64,000 nucleotides of DNA, taken from the NCBI RefSeq assembly GCF_902726545.1, contig NZ_CACVAD010000026.1, positions 1-64,000 of the forward strand, read 5' to 3'. The position numbers and the translations under genes were made by a program. Below are positions 32,653-43,375 of the stretch, piece after piece. The DNA comes from Yersinia artesiana (GTDB lineage Bacteria > Pseudomonadota > Gammaproteobacteria > Enterobacterales > Enterobacteriaceae). The stretch's first letter is position 1; every line of letters begins with the position of its first letter. The notes under the pieces were generated by a model. The model did not search any database. It saw nothing but the letters and a program-made list of their open reading frames with translations, and had not been told where the DNA came from.

Positions 32653-33453
32653 ATGAGCCTGGATAATGTGATAAGCAGTGAGATACCAAATCAGAAGCAG
32701 CGGGAAATTACACGGTTATGTATCAAGTGCGCGCTGTTGCTGCTGCAACACGGTGCAGAAAGTATGCTGGTTGAGCAATTATCCGCGCGCCTTGGTATCG
32801 CCTTGGGGATGGACAGTGTTGAAAGTTCTATCTCAGCCAATGCCGTCGTTTTAACCACCATTAGCGAGGGGAATTGCCTAACTTCCACGCGCAAGAATAC
32901 TGACCGTGGTATCAATATGCATGTTGTGACAGAGGTGCAGCATATTGTGATCATGGCGGAACATCATCTGTTGGATGCAAAAGATGTAGAAAAACGCTTT
33001 GAGAATATTAAACCGCTGCGTTATCCGCGCTGGCTGGTGGTGCTGATGGTCGCCTTATCATGTGGCTGTTTTAGCAAGCTAAATGGTGGCGGTTGGGATG
33101 CGTTTTCCATCACTTTTTTAGCCAGTGGACTAGCGATGTTTGTGCGCCAAAGTTTAACTGCCCGGCATATGAATCCGCTGATTAACTTCTGTATCACGGC
33201 TTTTGTCGCGACATCTGTCTCCGGGCTATTAATGCGGTTACCGTTTTTCCACGAAGCATCTAGTGTAGCGATGGCAGCTAGCGTGCTGTTGTTAGTTCCC
33301 GGATTCCCATTGATAAACGCGGTCGCGGATATGTTTAAAGGGCACGTTAATACCGGTTTGGCTCGCTGGGCGATGGCAAGTTTATTGACGCTATCAACCT
33401 GTATCGGGGTGATATTTGCAATGGCGACGTGGGGATTGCGGGGGTGGTCATGA
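32653..33453 (+). CDS. yjjP: YjjP, subunit of the YjjPB succinate exporter
   Basis: YjjP with YjjB forms the ThrE-type (DUF1212/DUF3815) exporter reported to export succinate in E. coli. The protein is 266 residues (E. coli 256). The cytoplasmic N-terminal half has [36 protein letters not shown], and [29 protein letters not shown]. Four or five membrane segments follow. Its last four bases ATGA overlap the yjjB start. Confidence 0.95.
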   Translation: MSLDNVISSEIPNQKQREITRLCIKCALLLLQHGAESMLVEQLSARLGIALGMDSVESSISANAVVLTTISEGNCLTSTRKNTDRGINMHVVTEVQHIVIMAEHHLLDAKDVEKRFENIKPLRYPRWLVVLMVALSCGCFSKLNGGGWDAFSITFLASGLAMFVRQSLTARHMNPLINFCITAFVATSVSGLLMRLPFFHEASSVAMAASVLLLVPGFPLINAVADMFKGHVNTGLARWAMASLLTLSTCIGVIFAMATWGLRGWS

Positions 33454-33914
33454 GTTTACTCTGGGCGTTATTGCAAGACATGGTGTTGGCGGCTATTCCG
33501 GCATTGGGTTTTGCGATGGTATTCAACGTGCCAGTGCGGGCGCTACGTTATTGTGCTTTGTTAGGAGCTATCGGCCACGGCTCGCGTATGTTGATGGTTC
33601 ACTTTGGTATGAATATTGAACTGGCTTCATTATTGGCTTCGATAATGATTGGCATCATTGGCATCAATTGGTCGCGCTGGTTACTGGCTCACCCAAAAGT
33701 CTTCACTGTTGCCGCCGTAATCCCGATGTTTCCTGGGATTTCCGCCTATACCGCAATGATATCGGTCGTTGAGATTTCTCACTTGGGTTACAGCGAGGTA
33801 TTGATGTCCACAATGGTGACCAATTTCTTAAAGGCGTCATTTATTGTTGGTTCGTTATCGATTGGTTTATCCTTGCCTGGATTGTGGTTATATCGCAAAC
33901 GTCCTGGTGTATAA
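33450..33914 (+). CDS. yjjB: YjjB, subunit of the YjjPB succinate exporter
   Basis: YjjB is the small membrane partner of YjjP. The protein is 154 residues (E. coli 157) with about four membrane segments. The motifs [32 protein letters not shown] and [29 protein letters not shown] are family hallmarks. ATG 33450 lies in an ATGA overlap with the yjjP stop, so I prefer it to the in-frame start at 33429. Confidence 0.95.
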   Translation: MSLLWALLQDMVLAAIPALGFAMVFNVPVRALRYCALLGAIGHGSRMLMVHFGMNIELASLLASIMIGIIGINWSRWLLAHPKVFTVAAVIPMFPGISAYTAMISVVEISHLGYSEVLMSTMVTNFLKASFIVGSLSIGLSLPGLWLYRKRPGV

Positions 33915-34063
33915 GGTTTTTTTCTTTCCTGTTTTTGGTATCGGGCTAAGAGCTGTCTTATATGTGTGATTAGCCTGCTTATCGCTATCGACGCTGGATT
34001 AGGCTTTACGTATAGTGTGAGCAATTTTTCGGTACTGGCTCTCGCAGCCTACAGGGTTTAACA

Positions 34064-34546
34064 ATGATTATCAGCCTGATCGCTGCATTGGCAGCGGATC
34101 GCGTTATTGGTATGGAAAACGCCATGCCATGGCACTTACCGGCTGATTTAGCCTGGTTCAAACGTAACACGCTAAATAAACCGGTAATTATGGGTCGCAA
34201 GACATTCGAATCTATCGGTCGCCCTTTGCCGGGGCGATTAAATATTGTTATCAGCAGTCAACCGGGGACGGATGATCGGGTTACGTGGGCAACCTCTATT
34301 GACGACGCACTCGCTTTAGCAGGTGATGTGGAAGAAGTGATGGTGATGGGGGGCGGTCGTGTCTATAAGCAATTCTTAGACCGCGCTAACCGTATGTATC
34401 TTACTCACATTGATGCTGAAGTTGGGGGCGATACCCATTTTCCAGATTATGAGCCAGATGAGTGGGAAAGCACCTTTAGTGAGTTCCATGATGCCGACGA
34501 GGCTAATTCACACAGCTATTGTTTCGAGATCCTGGAACGTCGCTAA
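34064..34546 (+). CDS. folA: dihydrofolate reductase
   Basis: FolA reduces dihydrofolate with NADPH and is the target of trimethoprim. The protein is 160 residues (E. coli 159). [29 protein letters not shown] carries the catalytic Asp (DL after PA) and Trp22-type residue, with [15 protein letters not shown] and [14 protein letters not shown] as NADPH motifs. It converges on apaH, with a palindromic repeat in the gap. Confidence 0.98.
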   Translation: MIISLIAALAADRVIGMENAMPWHLPADLAWFKRNTLNKPVIMGRKTFESIGRPLPGRLNIVISSQPGTDDRVTWATSIDDALALAGDVEEVMVMGGGRVYKQFLDRANRMYLTHIDAEVGGDTHFPDYEPDEWESTFSEFHDADEANSHSYCFEILERR

Positions 34547-34572
34547 TTGCAGCTATAATCCGAAATGAGAAA

Positions 34573-34779
34573 AAGCCTCTTATTAGCAGGCTTGAGGTTA
34601 ATGGCAAAGTGCCCGTAACGGAGAAAACAGGCAGATCGTAAAGACGCCGTAAACCCTTCCCTGGCGGCTCGAGCCGCGCCATCCTTGGCGCGGACGCTTT
34701 ACTCTTCTACCTGTTCTCACCTTGCAAGATCGAGTCGTTGGGGTTTGTCAGCAGTCTGAAGCCTGTTATTAGCGGGCTT
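34573..34779. repeat. palindromic element bracketed by 21-bp repeats, folA-apaH
   Basis: A roughly 100-bp imperfect palindrome (34621-34719) has arms GAGAAAACAGGCAGAT-type and their complement, with a GC-rich inner hairpin around GCGCCATCCTTGGCGC. It is flanked by near-direct 21-bp copies (34573-34593 and 34759-34779), each itself an AAGCC...GGCTT hairpin; the right copy runs into seven T and would terminate folA. This resembles the palindromic repeat families known in Yersinia, but I cannot name it for certain. It occupies most of the 265-base gap. Confidence 0.7.
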
Positions 34780-34811
34780 TTTTTAATTTTCAATATCTAA
34801 TTATTTATATC

Positions 34812-35690
34812 TTACAAGTAACTAGAGGGATCTTGTGCTGCTGCGGCTATTTCGTCAGCATTGGTTATTTCAGCTTCAACTTTGAAAGCGGGTTGTGTGA
34901 AATAACGTTTATCTTCCCAGCGAAGTAGGGTTAAATTGCCTCCCCAGCAACATCCCGTATCCAGCCCATAAATTCCTTCTGGTACACCTTTTCCTTCCAA
35001 TGATGCCCAGTGACCAAAGATAATCGAATACTCAGGGCTAACCCGTCGTGGTAGCTCAAACCAAGGTTTAAGCGGGGCAGGGGCATTTTCTGGTGTGTCT
35101 TTACAGATCATATCCAGTTGCCCATTTGGGAAGCAAAAACGCATACGGGTCAGCGCATTAGTGCTAAAACGTAAGCGTGCTAACCCCGTCAACTCCGGTG
35201 ACCAGTTGTTGGGCATATCACCGTACATTGCGTCGAGAAAGAGCGGATAGCTGTCGCTGCTCAAGACGGATTCTACTTCACGGGCGCACATCTGGGCGGT
35301 TTCGATATCCCACTGAGGAGTGATACCGGCGTGAGCCATAATTAATTTTAGTTCGTCATCAACCTGCAAAACCGGTTGGCGACGTAACCAATTAATCAGT
35401 TCGTCAGCATCAGGGGCTTCAAGCAGTGGAGTGATGCGGTCTTTAGGTTTGTTACGGCTAATGCCAGCGTAAACCGCCAATAAATGCAGGTCATGGTTAC
35501 CCAGAACCATACGAACGGCTGGCCCTAATGAGCGGACGTAACGTAACACATCCAGTGAAGCGGGGCCGCGGGCAACTAAATCACCGGTCAACCACAAGGT
35601 ATCTTGCTGCGGATCAAAGTCCACTTGCGCTAATAGCGCAAGCAACTCGTCAAGGCAGCCGTGAACATCACCAATAAGATAAGTAGACAT
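34812..35690 (-). CDS. apaH: diadenosine tetraphosphatase
   Basis: ApaH splits Ap4A into two ADP and also removes Np4 caps from RNA in E. coli. The protein is 292 residues (E. coli 280), of the PPP phosphatase fold. Metal motifs are [30 protein letters not shown] and GNHDLHLLA. It is the last gene of the lptD-surA-pdxA-rsmA-apaG-apaH cluster, with apaG 14 bases upstream. Confidence 0.98.
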   Translation of the reverse strand: MSTYLIGDVHGCLDELLALLAQVDFDPQQDTLWLTGDLVARGPASLDVLRYVRSLGPAVRMVLGNHDLHLLAVYAGISRNKPKDRITPLLEAPDADELINWLRRQPVLQVDDELKLIMAHAGITPQWDIETAQMCAREVESVLSSDSYPLFLDAMYGDMPNNWSPELTGLARLRFSTNALTRMRFCFPNGQLDMICKDTPENAPAPLKPWFELPRRVSPEYSIIFGHWASLEGKGVPEGIYGLDTGCCWGGNLTLLRWEDKRYFTQPAFKVEAEITNADEIAAAAQDPSSYL

Positions 35691-35704
35691 AGTTGAGGTC
35701 AGGC

Positions 35705-36082
35705 TTAATGGATAAGTGTTGGGATCGCTAAGCGGAACACCGGAATCGCAGTACGGAAAGCCTGACCAAGGTGATCAACCATCTCATAATGCCCTTCCAT
35801 GGTACCCAACGGGGTTTCTAGCACAGCTCCGCTGGTGTATTGGAACTCGTTACCTGGCAGGATCAACGGCTGTTCACCGATAACCCCTTCGCCCTGAACT
35901 TCTGTCTGTCGGCCATTGCTATTAGTGATTAACCAATAGCGGCCCATAAGTTGCACATTTGAACGGCCCAGATTACGAATCGTCACGGTATAGGCAAAGA
36001 CGAAACGTTCCTCGTCTGGTATCGATTGAGTTTCCACATAGATACTTTGCACCTGTACACAAACGCGGGGCTGTTCAATCAT
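35705..36082 (-). CDS. apaG: Co2+/Mg2+ efflux protein ApaG
   Basis: ApaG is a small immunoglobulin-like beta-sandwich protein; its molecular role is unclear, though the Salmonella version is linked to cobalt resistance. The protein is 125 residues, the family length, with the motifs [19 protein letters not shown] and [10 protein letters not shown]. It lies between rsmA (13 bases) and apaH (14 bases). Confidence 0.97.
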   Translation of the reverse strand: MIEQPRVCVQVQSIYVETQSIPDEERFVFAYTVTIRNLGRSNVQLMGRYWLITNSNGRQTEVQGEGVIGEQPLILPGNEFQYTSGAVLETPLGTMEGHYEMVDHLGQAFRTAIPVFRLAIPTLIH

Positions 36083-36095
36083 AATGTGCTCCTAC

Positions 36096-36914
36096 TTATT
36101 CTTGCGGTGTCGATTGAGCTGAAAGCCAGTTAGCCAGCTTACAATATTGCGCTACCGAAATATTCTCTGCCCGCAATATCGGGTCAATACCTAATTCGAT
36201 TAACTGCTCTGGAGTAAATAGATCACCCAGGCTGTTACGCACGGTTTTTCGGCGTTGGTTGAAAGCTTGTGTCGTAATGCGGCTAAGCATACGCACATCA
36301 CCCACCGGATTCGGCGTGTTCACATGAGGAATTAGACGCACTACAGCTGAATCCACTTTTGGGGCAGGAGTAAAAGCAGTTGGCGGCACTTCCAACACAG
36401 GGATGACGTTGCAATAATATTGCGCCATGACTGTCAAGCGACCATAAGCTTTACTATTAGGCCCGGCAACCAAGCGATTAACCACCTCTTTTTGCAACAT
36501 GAAATGCATGTCACGAATAGCAGAAGTATAGCTGAAAAGATGGAACATCAGCGGGGTAGAGATGTTGTATGGCAAGTTACCAAAGACCCGTAATGGCTGC
36601 CCAGCAAGCTCGGCCAATTCAGAAAAATTGATTTTCATCGCATCTTCTTGATGGATAGTGAGCTTGTCTTTCAGTTGAGGATGACTGGCCAGACGAGCGG
36701 CTAAGTCGCGGTCTAACTCAATGACCGTCATATGATCCATACGAGCTGCAACGGGTTCAGTTAATGCACCTAAACCGGGGCCAATCTCAACGACCGCTTC
36801 ACCTGGAACCGGATGGATAGCGGAGACAATGCTGTCAATGACAAACTGATCGTTTAAAAAGTTTTGTCCAAAGCGTTTGCGGGCAAAATGCCCTTGGTGG
36901 ACTCTATTATTCAT
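36096..36914 (-). CDS. rsmA: 16S rRNA (A1518/A1519) dimethyltransferase
   Basis: RsmA (KsgA) dimethylates A1518 and A1519 of 16S rRNA late in 30S assembly. The protein is 272 residues (E. coli 273). The SAM motif [14 protein letters not shown] and catalytic [10 protein letters not shown] are present, and loss of the gene gives kasugamycin resistance. It overlaps pdxA by eight bases. Confidence 0.98.
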   Translation of the reverse strand: MNNRVHQGHFARKRFGQNFLNDQFVIDSIVSAIHPVPGEAVVEIGPGLGALTEPVAARMDHMTVIELDRDLAARLASHPQLKDKLTIHQEDAMKINFSELAELAGQPLRVFGNLPYNISTPLMFHLFSYTSAIRDMHFMLQKEVVNRLVAGPNSKAYGRLTVMAQYYCNVIPVLEVPPTAFTPAPKVDSAVVRLIPHVNTPNPVGDVRMLSRITTQAFNQRRKTVRNSLGDLFTPEQLIELGIDPILRAENISVAQYCKLANWLSAQSTPQE

Positions 36915-37902
36915 TGCTGTTATTTATCATTTTAATGGCTAAATTTAATGCCGTAATGAAACTACCAACATCGGCAGAACCAGTTGCGGCGAGTTCTAAA
37001 GCGGTACCGTGATCCACAGAAGTGCGGATAAAAGGTAAGCCGAGAGTGATATTGACTGCCCGACCAAATCCTTGATATTTCAGCACTGGTAGCCCTTGAT
37101 CATGATACATGGCCAGAACGGCATCTGCATGTTGCAGATATTTAGGCTGAAATAGTGTGTCTGCCGGGAGCGGGCCGATAAGGTTTACCCCTTGCTGACG
37201 CAATGCATCTAGCGCGGGAATTATCGTATCGATCTCTTCATGGCCCATATGACCACCTTCGCCCGCATGAGGATTAAGCCCACACACATAAATTTGTGGG
37301 TGGCTAATACCAAATTTGGTTTTCAGATCATGATCAAGAATGGAGATCACTTCATGCAGACTGGTTTGTGTTATTGCATCAGGCACAGCCAGTAAAGGTA
37401 AGTGAGTGGTCGCCAGCGCTACACGCAGTTCTTCTGTTGCCAACATCATCACCACCCGTGAGCAGTGGCTGCGGTCAGCGAAGAATTCGGTATGCCCGAT
37501 AAAAGGGATACCCGCATCATTGATAATGCTTTTTTGCACAGGGCCGGTGACTAATGCGGCAAATTCGCCACTGATGGCACCATCACAGGCTTTCGCTAGT
37601 GTCTCCACCACATAGTGGCTGTTTTTGACATCAAGCTGGCCTGGTATCACCTCAGCCGCTATTTTCACCGGCAAAATAGTCAGAGTGCCAGCACGTTGTG
37701 CCAATGCGAGGTTATCTGGCTGATATTCACGTAGCTGTAATGGCAGATTAAGTTGGCTGGCGCGGGCAAGTAGTAAAGCCGGATCAGCACACACCACGAG
37801 TTCAACAGGCCAATCCTGCTGCGCCAGGGCGACGACTAAATCCGGCCCAACCCCGGCAGGCTCGCCGGGGGTGATAACAATACGATTATTGTGGTTTTGC
37901 AT
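36907..37902 (-). CDS. pdxA: 4-hydroxythreonine-4-phosphate dehydrogenase
   Basis: PdxA oxidises 4-phosphohydroxythreonine in pyridoxal 5'-phosphate synthesis. With the ATG at 37902 the protein is 331 residues, the family length. Metal histidines are in [23 protein letters not shown] and [16 protein letters not shown] start at 37914 (TTG) is possible but less likely. It overlaps surA by 17 bases, so coupling is expected. Confidence 0.97.
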   Translation of the reverse strand: MQNHNNRIVITPGEPAGVGPDLVVALAQQDWPVELVVCADPALLLARASQLNLPLQLREYQPDNLALAQRAGTLTILPVKIAAEVIPGQLDVKNSHYVVETLAKACDGAISGEFAALVTGPVQKSIINDAGIPFIGHTEFFADRSHCSRVVMMLATEELRVALATTHLPLLAVPDAITQTSLHEVISILDHDLKTKFGISHPQIYVCGLNPHAGEGGHMGHEEIDTIIPALDALRQQGVNLIGPLPADTLFQPKYLQHADAVLAMYHDQGLPVLKYQGFGRAVNITLGLPFIRTSVDHGTALELAATGSADVGSFITALNLAIKMINNSNE

Positions 37903-39190
37903 CACTACCATCAAGAATTTTCACATAAGCTGCGGCACGTTGCTCTTGCATCCAGGTTTGAGCTTCTTCTGCAAACTTACGGCTAAAGAGCATACGGTAC
38001 GCCCGATCTTTCTGCGCTGCATCAGTTTTATCTACCTGACGGGTATCAACAACCTGAATTAAGTGCCAGCCGAAAGAAGAATGAACCGGTGCGCTGATTT
38101 CGCCTTTTTGCAGCTTCATCAGCGCGTCACGGAATGCGGGATCGTAAATATCAGGTGAGGCCCAGCCCAAGTCACCGCCTTGCATAGCAGAGCCAGGATC
38201 TTGTGAGATCTCTTTAGCAATTGTCGCAAAGTTGGCTTTGCCGCTCTTAATATCCGCCGCCGCCGCCGTTAACTTAGCACGAGCCTGATCATCGGTCATG
38301 ACCGGTGAGGGTTTCAGCAAGATGTGGCGCGCGTGAACCTCGGTAACTGAAACAGACTTATCAGCGCCACGAATATCATTCACTTTCAGAATGTGGAAGC
38401 CAACACCGGAACGGATTGGACCAACAACATCACCTTTGTTCGCTGATTGCAGTCTTTCCGCAAACAGAGAAGGCAATTCCTGCAGTTTACCCCAACCCAT
38501 CTGGCCGCCTTTCAGCGCCTGAGAGTCAGCAGAGTTTGCGATAGCTAATTTACCAAAATCAGCGCCGCCTTTAATGTCTGACACCAATTTGTTCGCCAGA
38601 TCTTCTGCTTGATCAACTTGTTGCTGCGATGGATTTTCTGGTAATGGGATCAGTATGTGGCTGAGATTCAGTTCAGCATCACCGCTGGTTTGGTTGCCAA
38701 TTTGTTTGGCTAACGACTCAACCTCTTGCGGTAGAATAGTAATGCGGCGGCGCACTTCATTGTTGCGCACTTCTGATGTCAGCATCTCTTTGCGGATTTG
38801 CTCACGATAAGTGTCGTAATTCAGGCCATCGGCAGCTAAGCGGCTGCGCATCTGAGCGGGTGTCATACGGTTTTGCGCGGCAATGTCAGCAATAGCTTTA
38901 TCCAGCGCTTCGTCACTGATGGTAATCCCCATCTTCTTGGCCATCTGCAATTGGATATTATCCATGATCAGGCGCTCAAGAATTTGATGGCGCAATGTCG
39001 CATCATCCGGAACTTGTTGCCCAGCTTGCTGTGCATTCAGTTTCACTGATTGTAACAGACCGTCGACATCACTTTGCAGAACAACGCCGTTATCAACCAC
39101 AGCGGCAACTTTATCAACTTCTTGTGGTGCTGCGAACGCGGTATTGGCACAGACAACCAATCCGAGAATAAGCGTTCTCCAGTTCTTCAT
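37886..39190 (-). CDS. surA: periplasmic chaperone and prolyl isomerase SurA
   Basis: SurA escorts outer-membrane proteins, including LptD, through the periplasm to BamA. The protein is 434 residues (E. coli 428). The signal peptide ends near ANTAFA, followed by [18 protein letters not shown]. Two parvulin domains start near [12 protein letters not shown] and [12 protein letters not shown]. Its gene follows lptD by 67 bases, which fits the biological partnership. Confidence 0.98.
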   Translation of the reverse strand: MKNWRTLILGLVVCANTAFAAPQEVDKVAAVVDNGVVLQSDVDGLLQSVKLNAQQAGQQVPDDATLRHQILERLIMDNIQLQMAKKMGITISDEALDKAIADIAAQNRMTPAQMRSRLAADGLNYDTYREQIRKEMLTSEVRNNEVRRRITILPQEVESLAKQIGNQTSGDAELNLSHILIPLPENPSQQQVDQAEDLANKLVSDIKGGADFGKLAIANSADSQALKGGQMGWGKLQELPSLFAERLQSANKGDVVGPIRSGVGFHILKVNDIRGADKSVSVTEVHARHILLKPSPVMTDDQARAKLTAAAADIKSGKANFATIAKEISQDPGSAMQGGDLGWASPDIYDPAFRDALMKLQKGEISAPVHSSFGWHLIQVVDTRQVDKTDAAQKDRAYRMLFSRKFAEEAQTWMQEQRAAAYVKILDGSDAKPQ

Positions 39191-39257
39191 ACCTTTTCCA
39201 TTTATGTAATCCGCTTTTGCGGGTTAAAATTCACTGTATTCAGTGTGTTACACAGTA

Positions 39258-41624
39258 TCAGAATGCACTTTGATAAGGCAGTATACCTGAGCCAAGCATT
39301 TGCGCAGTACCCAGGCTATGGTCGCTGCTCAGACCACGTAATTCGATGTTAAAGCTGACTTTGTTGTCATACTTACTGGTTTCATTTTGGTTGTTCCAAC
39401 CAGTGATTTTCCGTTCATAACCTAAGTTAATGGCCCAGCAACAAGTATTGTATTGTACGCCAACCAATTGGCTTGCAGGCTGATTGGCTTTGGTATCGTA
39501 GTAATAAGCCCCAACCAATGCCCAGCGGTCAGCAATCGGCCAACTGGCGGTGGTACCAATCTGAGAAATACCCTGTTGGTAACCCGGGCTTTTCACGTTT
39601 GGTACTGCTGCTTGAATATATTCAGGGCTGGCATAGCGATAATTCAATTGAATCATACGCTCGGCGTCTTTCCTATACTCCATCACCGCATTGCCGAGGG
39701 TTAAACTCCCCAACCGGGTATCATACTGTGCCCCGCCTTTCAGGCCCAGTTGATCGTTAATACGCCAGAATGTATCCCCTGCCCAAACCAGGCTACCAGT
39801 ATCATCACTGTTATCAATAGCTTCACTATTGCCTGTCCGCGAACGGCTGAAGTAATAGATTTGACCCACAGAGACGTTAAAACGTTCAACCAGCTCATCA
39901 TCATAAATGCGAGAAGTTAAACCGGTCGACACTTGATTTGCTGATGCTATGCGATCCAGGCCACTATAAGTACGGTCACGGAACAGGCCAGAGTAGTCCG
40001 ATTGCATCAACGTGGTGTCGTAAATATAGATATCATCCTGATTCCGATAAGGAACGTAGAGATACTGTACGCGCGGTTCCAATGTTTGGGTGAAGTCTTT
40101 CGCCCAATCCATTGGCCGGTCAAAGACCACTTTGCCATCAACTTTAAATTGCGGCATCACACGGTTAACCGAATCTTTTAGGTCTGGAACCGTCGCATCT
40201 TGACCATTTTGGTTTTTGTAATTACTGGCAAAACCGTTGGGAATGTCTTGTTGGTAATGTGTTGCCAGTAATTTAGCTTCGGTATTTAAGCTCCCCCATC
40301 CGTTGGACAAAGGCAGGCTAATCGACGGTTCGATATGGAAACGTTCAGCCTCAGGATTTTTCGGATTAACACTGGTGAACTTGGCGGCCTGACCATAGAC
40401 ATGCAGATCAAACGGGCCAACATCGTTTTTGTAGTAGTTCATGTCCAGTTGAGGCTGAGCGCGGTAAGCGTTACTGTTACCGCCGGTCGTAAATACCTGG
40501 AACTGCTTGGAGGCCAGAGTGGCATCCCAGTTCTGGTTAGCATAACCCACACTGAATATTTGTGTGGCATAGCCGTCAGTGGTTGAGCCGTACTGTGATG
40601 TTAAGTCGGTAAAGTAATTGGGATCACTGACGCGGGTGTAGTTGACATTGAAACGCCAAACTTTATCCATTACACCTGAGTGCTTCCAGTAGTACAACCA
40701 GCGAGTGGGGTCTTTTTCTGTGCCATCAACACCGTGATATAAGCGGTCATTCGGTAGCCAGTCCAATGCCATGGTACCGGAACCGGGAGCCAACAAATAA
40801 CGGAACTCGTTTTGCCACTGCAAACCACGCCGCTCCATGTAGTGAGGCGTAATGGTGGCATCGAAGTTTGGCGCAATGTTCCAGTAATATGGCAGCATGA
40901 ATTCCAAGCCGTTATTACTGGTATATTTCGCATTAGGGATCAGGAAACCAGATCGGCGTTTATCACCCACCGGTAATTGCATGTACGGGCTGTAGAACAC
41001 CGGTACTTTGCCGATTTTAAAGCGGGCGTTCCAGATCTCTGCAACTTGCTCTTCGCGGTCGTGAATAACTTCTGAGCCGACCACACTCCAGCTATTATCA
41101 CCCGGCAGACAAGAGGTGAATGTCCCATTTTCTAAAATGGTATAGCGGTTTTGACCACGTAATTTCATTAAATCCGCATCACCACGGCCTTGACGACCAA
41201 CCATCTGATATTTGCCTTTATCCATATCAGTGTCTTTGGTATTCAAGTTTGACCAGCCTTTCGGGCCTTTCAGCTTGATTTGCGGATCGTCGTAATTAAC
41301 GTCGCCAGTGGCTGTTACGGTACGAATCGGGATCGCTTCACCGGGTTTTTGTACCTGTGTCAGCTCCACCTGATTGGCCGTCAGCGTGCTATTACCTTGT
41401 TCGACAATAACATTGCCGGTAAACAGGGCGTTGTCCGGGTAATTGGCTTCGGTTTTATCCGCATTAATACGAACCGGTAGCTGATTCGGATCGCCTGTGA
41501 CCAAAGGTTGGTCATAAGTAGGTACGCCAAGCATGCATTGCTCGGCAAGGTCAGCCAGAGTGTGCTGGCTATATAGTGCCGTCCATATCAATGTGGCCAG
41601 CAGTGTTGGGAATCTTTTTTTCAT
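39258..41624 (-). CDS. lptD: LPS assembly protein LptD
   Basis: LptD is the outer-membrane beta-barrel that, with LptE, inserts lipopolysaccharide at the cell surface. The protein is 788 residues (E. coli 784). The signal peptide [20 protein letters not shown] is followed by an OstA N-terminal domain and a C-terminal barrel. The paired cysteines of [17 protein letters not shown] and NTCCWA are the ones that form the native disulfides. I chose the start at 41624; the frame extends 12 codons further without family similarity. It diverges from djlA and leads the surA cluster. Confidence 0.97.
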   Translation of the reverse strand: MKKRFPTLLATLIWTALYSQHTLADLAEQCMLGVPTYDQPLVTGDPNQLPVRINADKTEANYPDNALFTGNVIVEQGNSTLTANQVELTQVQKPGEAIPIRTVTATGDVNYDDPQIKLKGPKGWSNLNTKDTDMDKGKYQMVGRQGRGDADLMKLRGQNRYTILENGTFTSCLPGDNSWSVVGSEVIHDREEQVAEIWNARFKIGKVPVFYSPYMQLPVGDKRRSGFLIPNAKYTSNNGLEFMLPYYWNIAPNFDATITPHYMERRGLQWQNEFRYLLAPGSGTMALDWLPNDRLYHGVDGTEKDPTRWLYYWKHSGVMDKVWRFNVNYTRVSDPNYFTDLTSQYGSTTDGYATQIFSVGYANQNWDATLASKQFQVFTTGGNSNAYRAQPQLDMNYYKNDVGPFDLHVYGQAAKFTSVNPKNPEAERFHIEPSISLPLSNGWGSLNTEAKLLATHYQQDIPNGFASNYKNQNGQDATVPDLKDSVNRVMPQFKVDGKVVFDRPMDWAKDFTQTLEPRVQYLYVPYRNQDDIYIYDTTLMQSDYSGLFRDRTYSGLDRIASANQVSTGLTSRIYDDELVERFNVSVGQIYYFSRSRTGNSEAIDNSDDTGSLVWAGDTFWRINDQLGLKGGAQYDTRLGSLTLGNAVMEYRKDAERMIQLNYRYASPEYIQAAVPNVKSPGYQQGISQIGTTASWPIADRWALVGAYYYDTKANQPASQLVGVQYNTCCWAINLGYERKITGWNNQNETSKYDNKVSFNIELRGLSSDHSLGTAQMLGSGILPYQSAF

Positions 41625-41808
41625 ACGCGGTTTTGGTGTTCCGTCATCGGGGGGCATCATGCCGGCAAACGGTCTGAGACTATATTACTCATCACAGTTG
41701 CGCTAGTGTTAAATCCGGCCGTTTACACGTCTCGCTGTTAGGCGCTGAGCTGAATGCCGAGTATGATAATGCAAATTTTGACTGACGGCATGATGAATTG
41801 AGGAGTAT

Positions 41809-42636
41809 ATGCAGTATTGGGGAAAACTGCTCGGTCTGATATTGGGCTTTCTGTCCGGTGGAGTCTGGGGTGCGATACTTGGGTTGCTTGTCGGCCATAT
41901 GGTCGACAGGGCGCGTAGCACAAAGCGCCGCGGCTTTTTTGCCGATCAACAAACACGACAATTAATTTTTTTCCGCACCACTTTTCAGGTCATGGGGCAT
42001 TTAACCAAGGCTAAAGGTCGGGTAACGGAGGTTGATATTCAACTCGCCAGCCAATTGATGGATAGAATGCAATTGCATGGCGAGGCCCGAACAGCGGCAC
42101 AACAAGCATTTCGTGAGGGGAAAGAGAGTGGGTTCCCGTTACGTGAGCGGTTGCAGGAATTACGTGGTGTCTGCTTTGGTCGTTTTGATTTAATTCGGAT
42201 GTTTCTGGAAATTCAGTTACAGGCCGCATTTGCTGATGGCTCATTGCATCCTAATGAACGGCAAGTGTTGTATGTCATTGCTGAAGAGTTAGGGATCTCC
42301 CGCGGTCAGTTTGATCAGTTCCTGAGCATGATCGAAGGTGGGCGTCAGTTTGGCGGTGGTGCCTGGCATGGTCAGCAGGGAGGATACTCTCAAGGTGGCT
42401 ACCAGCAAACATCAAATGGCCCGACATTAGAGGATGCCTGCAAGGTGCTGGGGGTCAGCAGTACCGATGATAGTGTCACCATCAAACGTGCTTATCGTAA
42501 GCTTATGGGAGAGCATCATCCGGATAAACTGGTGGCGAAAGGTTTGCCGCCTGAAATGATGGAGATGGCTAAGCAAAAAGCCCAAGAGATCCAGGCTGCG
42601 TATGATTTGATCAAGCGTGAGAAGGGATTCAAGTAA
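41809..42636 (+). CDS. djlA: membrane-anchored co-chaperone DjlA
   Basis: DjlA is a type III inner-membrane DnaJ-like protein that works with DnaK and affects capsule regulation through Rcs. The protein is 275 residues (E. coli 271). One N-terminal membrane helix ([23 protein letters not shown]) has the glycine pattern typical of the family. A TerB-like central region and a C-terminal J domain with HHPDKLV follow. A Gly/Gln-rich linker precedes the J domain. Confidence 0.97.
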   Translation: MQYWGKLLGLILGFLSGGVWGAILGLLVGHMVDRARSTKRRGFFADQQTRQLIFFRTTFQVMGHLTKAKGRVTEVDIQLASQLMDRMQLHGEARTAAQQAFREGKESGFPLRERLQELRGVCFGRFDLIRMFLEIQLQAAFADGSLHPNERQVLYVIAEELGISRGQFDQFLSMIEGGRQFGGGAWHGQQGGYSQGGYQQTSNGPTLEDACKVLGVSSTDDSVTIKRAYRKLMGEHHPDKLVAKGLPPEMMEMAKQKAQEIQAAYDLIKREKGFK

Positions 42637-42659
42637 CAGTTCTTGTGTCAGGAAAGTAA

Positions 42660-42693
42660 AAACCAGATCGGAGCCGCTGTTCCGATCTGGTTT
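42660..42693 (+). terminator. djlA/rluA bidirectional terminator
   Basis: A perfect 13-bp stem (42660-42672 with 42681-42693) with an 8-base loop lies between two convergent genes. A on the left and T on the right let it work on both strands, although the T run is short. Confidence 0.85.
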
Positions 42694-42721
42694 GATTCTG
42701 AATCGATTTTCTACTGAAAAA

Positions 42722-43375
42722 TCAAAATTCGGGTTCGCATTTAAAATGCATTACCGTCCCAAACTCCGGATGAGTAATACATAATTCCTGCGCATGCAAC
42801 TGTAGCCGGGATGCCATGGCTTTGGCCTCCGGAGGGGCATAGAAGCCATCACCAAGAATAGGGTGACCTATCGCCAGCATATGAACCCGCAACTGATGTG
42901 AGCGCCCGGTGATCGGGGATAACTTGACTCGCGTACTGCCGTCAGCATCCCGTGATAGTACCTGATACAGCGTTTGCGAGGGTTTACCGGTTTCATAACA
43001 CACTTTCTGCTTTGGCCGATTCGGCCAGTCACAAATTAACGGCAGATCAATCAACCCTTCATCTTGTGCTAAATGTCCCCAAACCCTTGCAATATAAGAT
43101 TTTTTAGGTTCACGCTCACGAAATTGCCGCTTTAACTCACGCTCTGCCGCTTTCGTCAACGCCACCACAATCACGCCGCTGGTCGCCATATCTAGCCGGT
43201 GAACAGATTCAGCCGTCGGGAAGTCAGCCTGAATCCGTGTCATTATGCTGTCTTTATTTTCTGGTGCGCGACCGGGCACCGAAAGCAATCCGCTCGGTTT
43301 ATTCACCACCATGATGTGCTCATCCTGATACAGGATGAGCAGCCAGGGATCGCGCGGAGGGTTATAGGGTTCCAT
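42722..43375 (-). CDS. rluA: dual-specificity rRNA/tRNA pseudouridine synthase RluA
   Basis: RluA makes pseudouridine at U746 of 23S rRNA and U32 of several tRNAs. The protein is 217 residues (E. coli 219). The catalytic aspartate is in VHRLDMATSGVIVVA, and SPITGRSHQLRVHMLAIGHPILGD is the conserved second motif. Its start shares one base with the rapA stop, so it is cotranslated with rapA. Confidence 0.97.
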   Translation of the reverse strand: MEPYNPPRDPWLLILYQDEHIMVVNKPSGLLSVPGRAPENKDSIMTRIQADFPTAESVHRLDMATSGVIVVALTKAAERELKRQFREREPKKSYIARVWGHLAQDEGLIDLPLICDWPNRPKQKVCYETGKPSQTLYQVLSRDADGSTRVKLSPITGRSHQLRVHMLAIGHPILGDGFYAPPEAKAMASRLQLHAQELCITHPEFGTVMHFKCEPEF

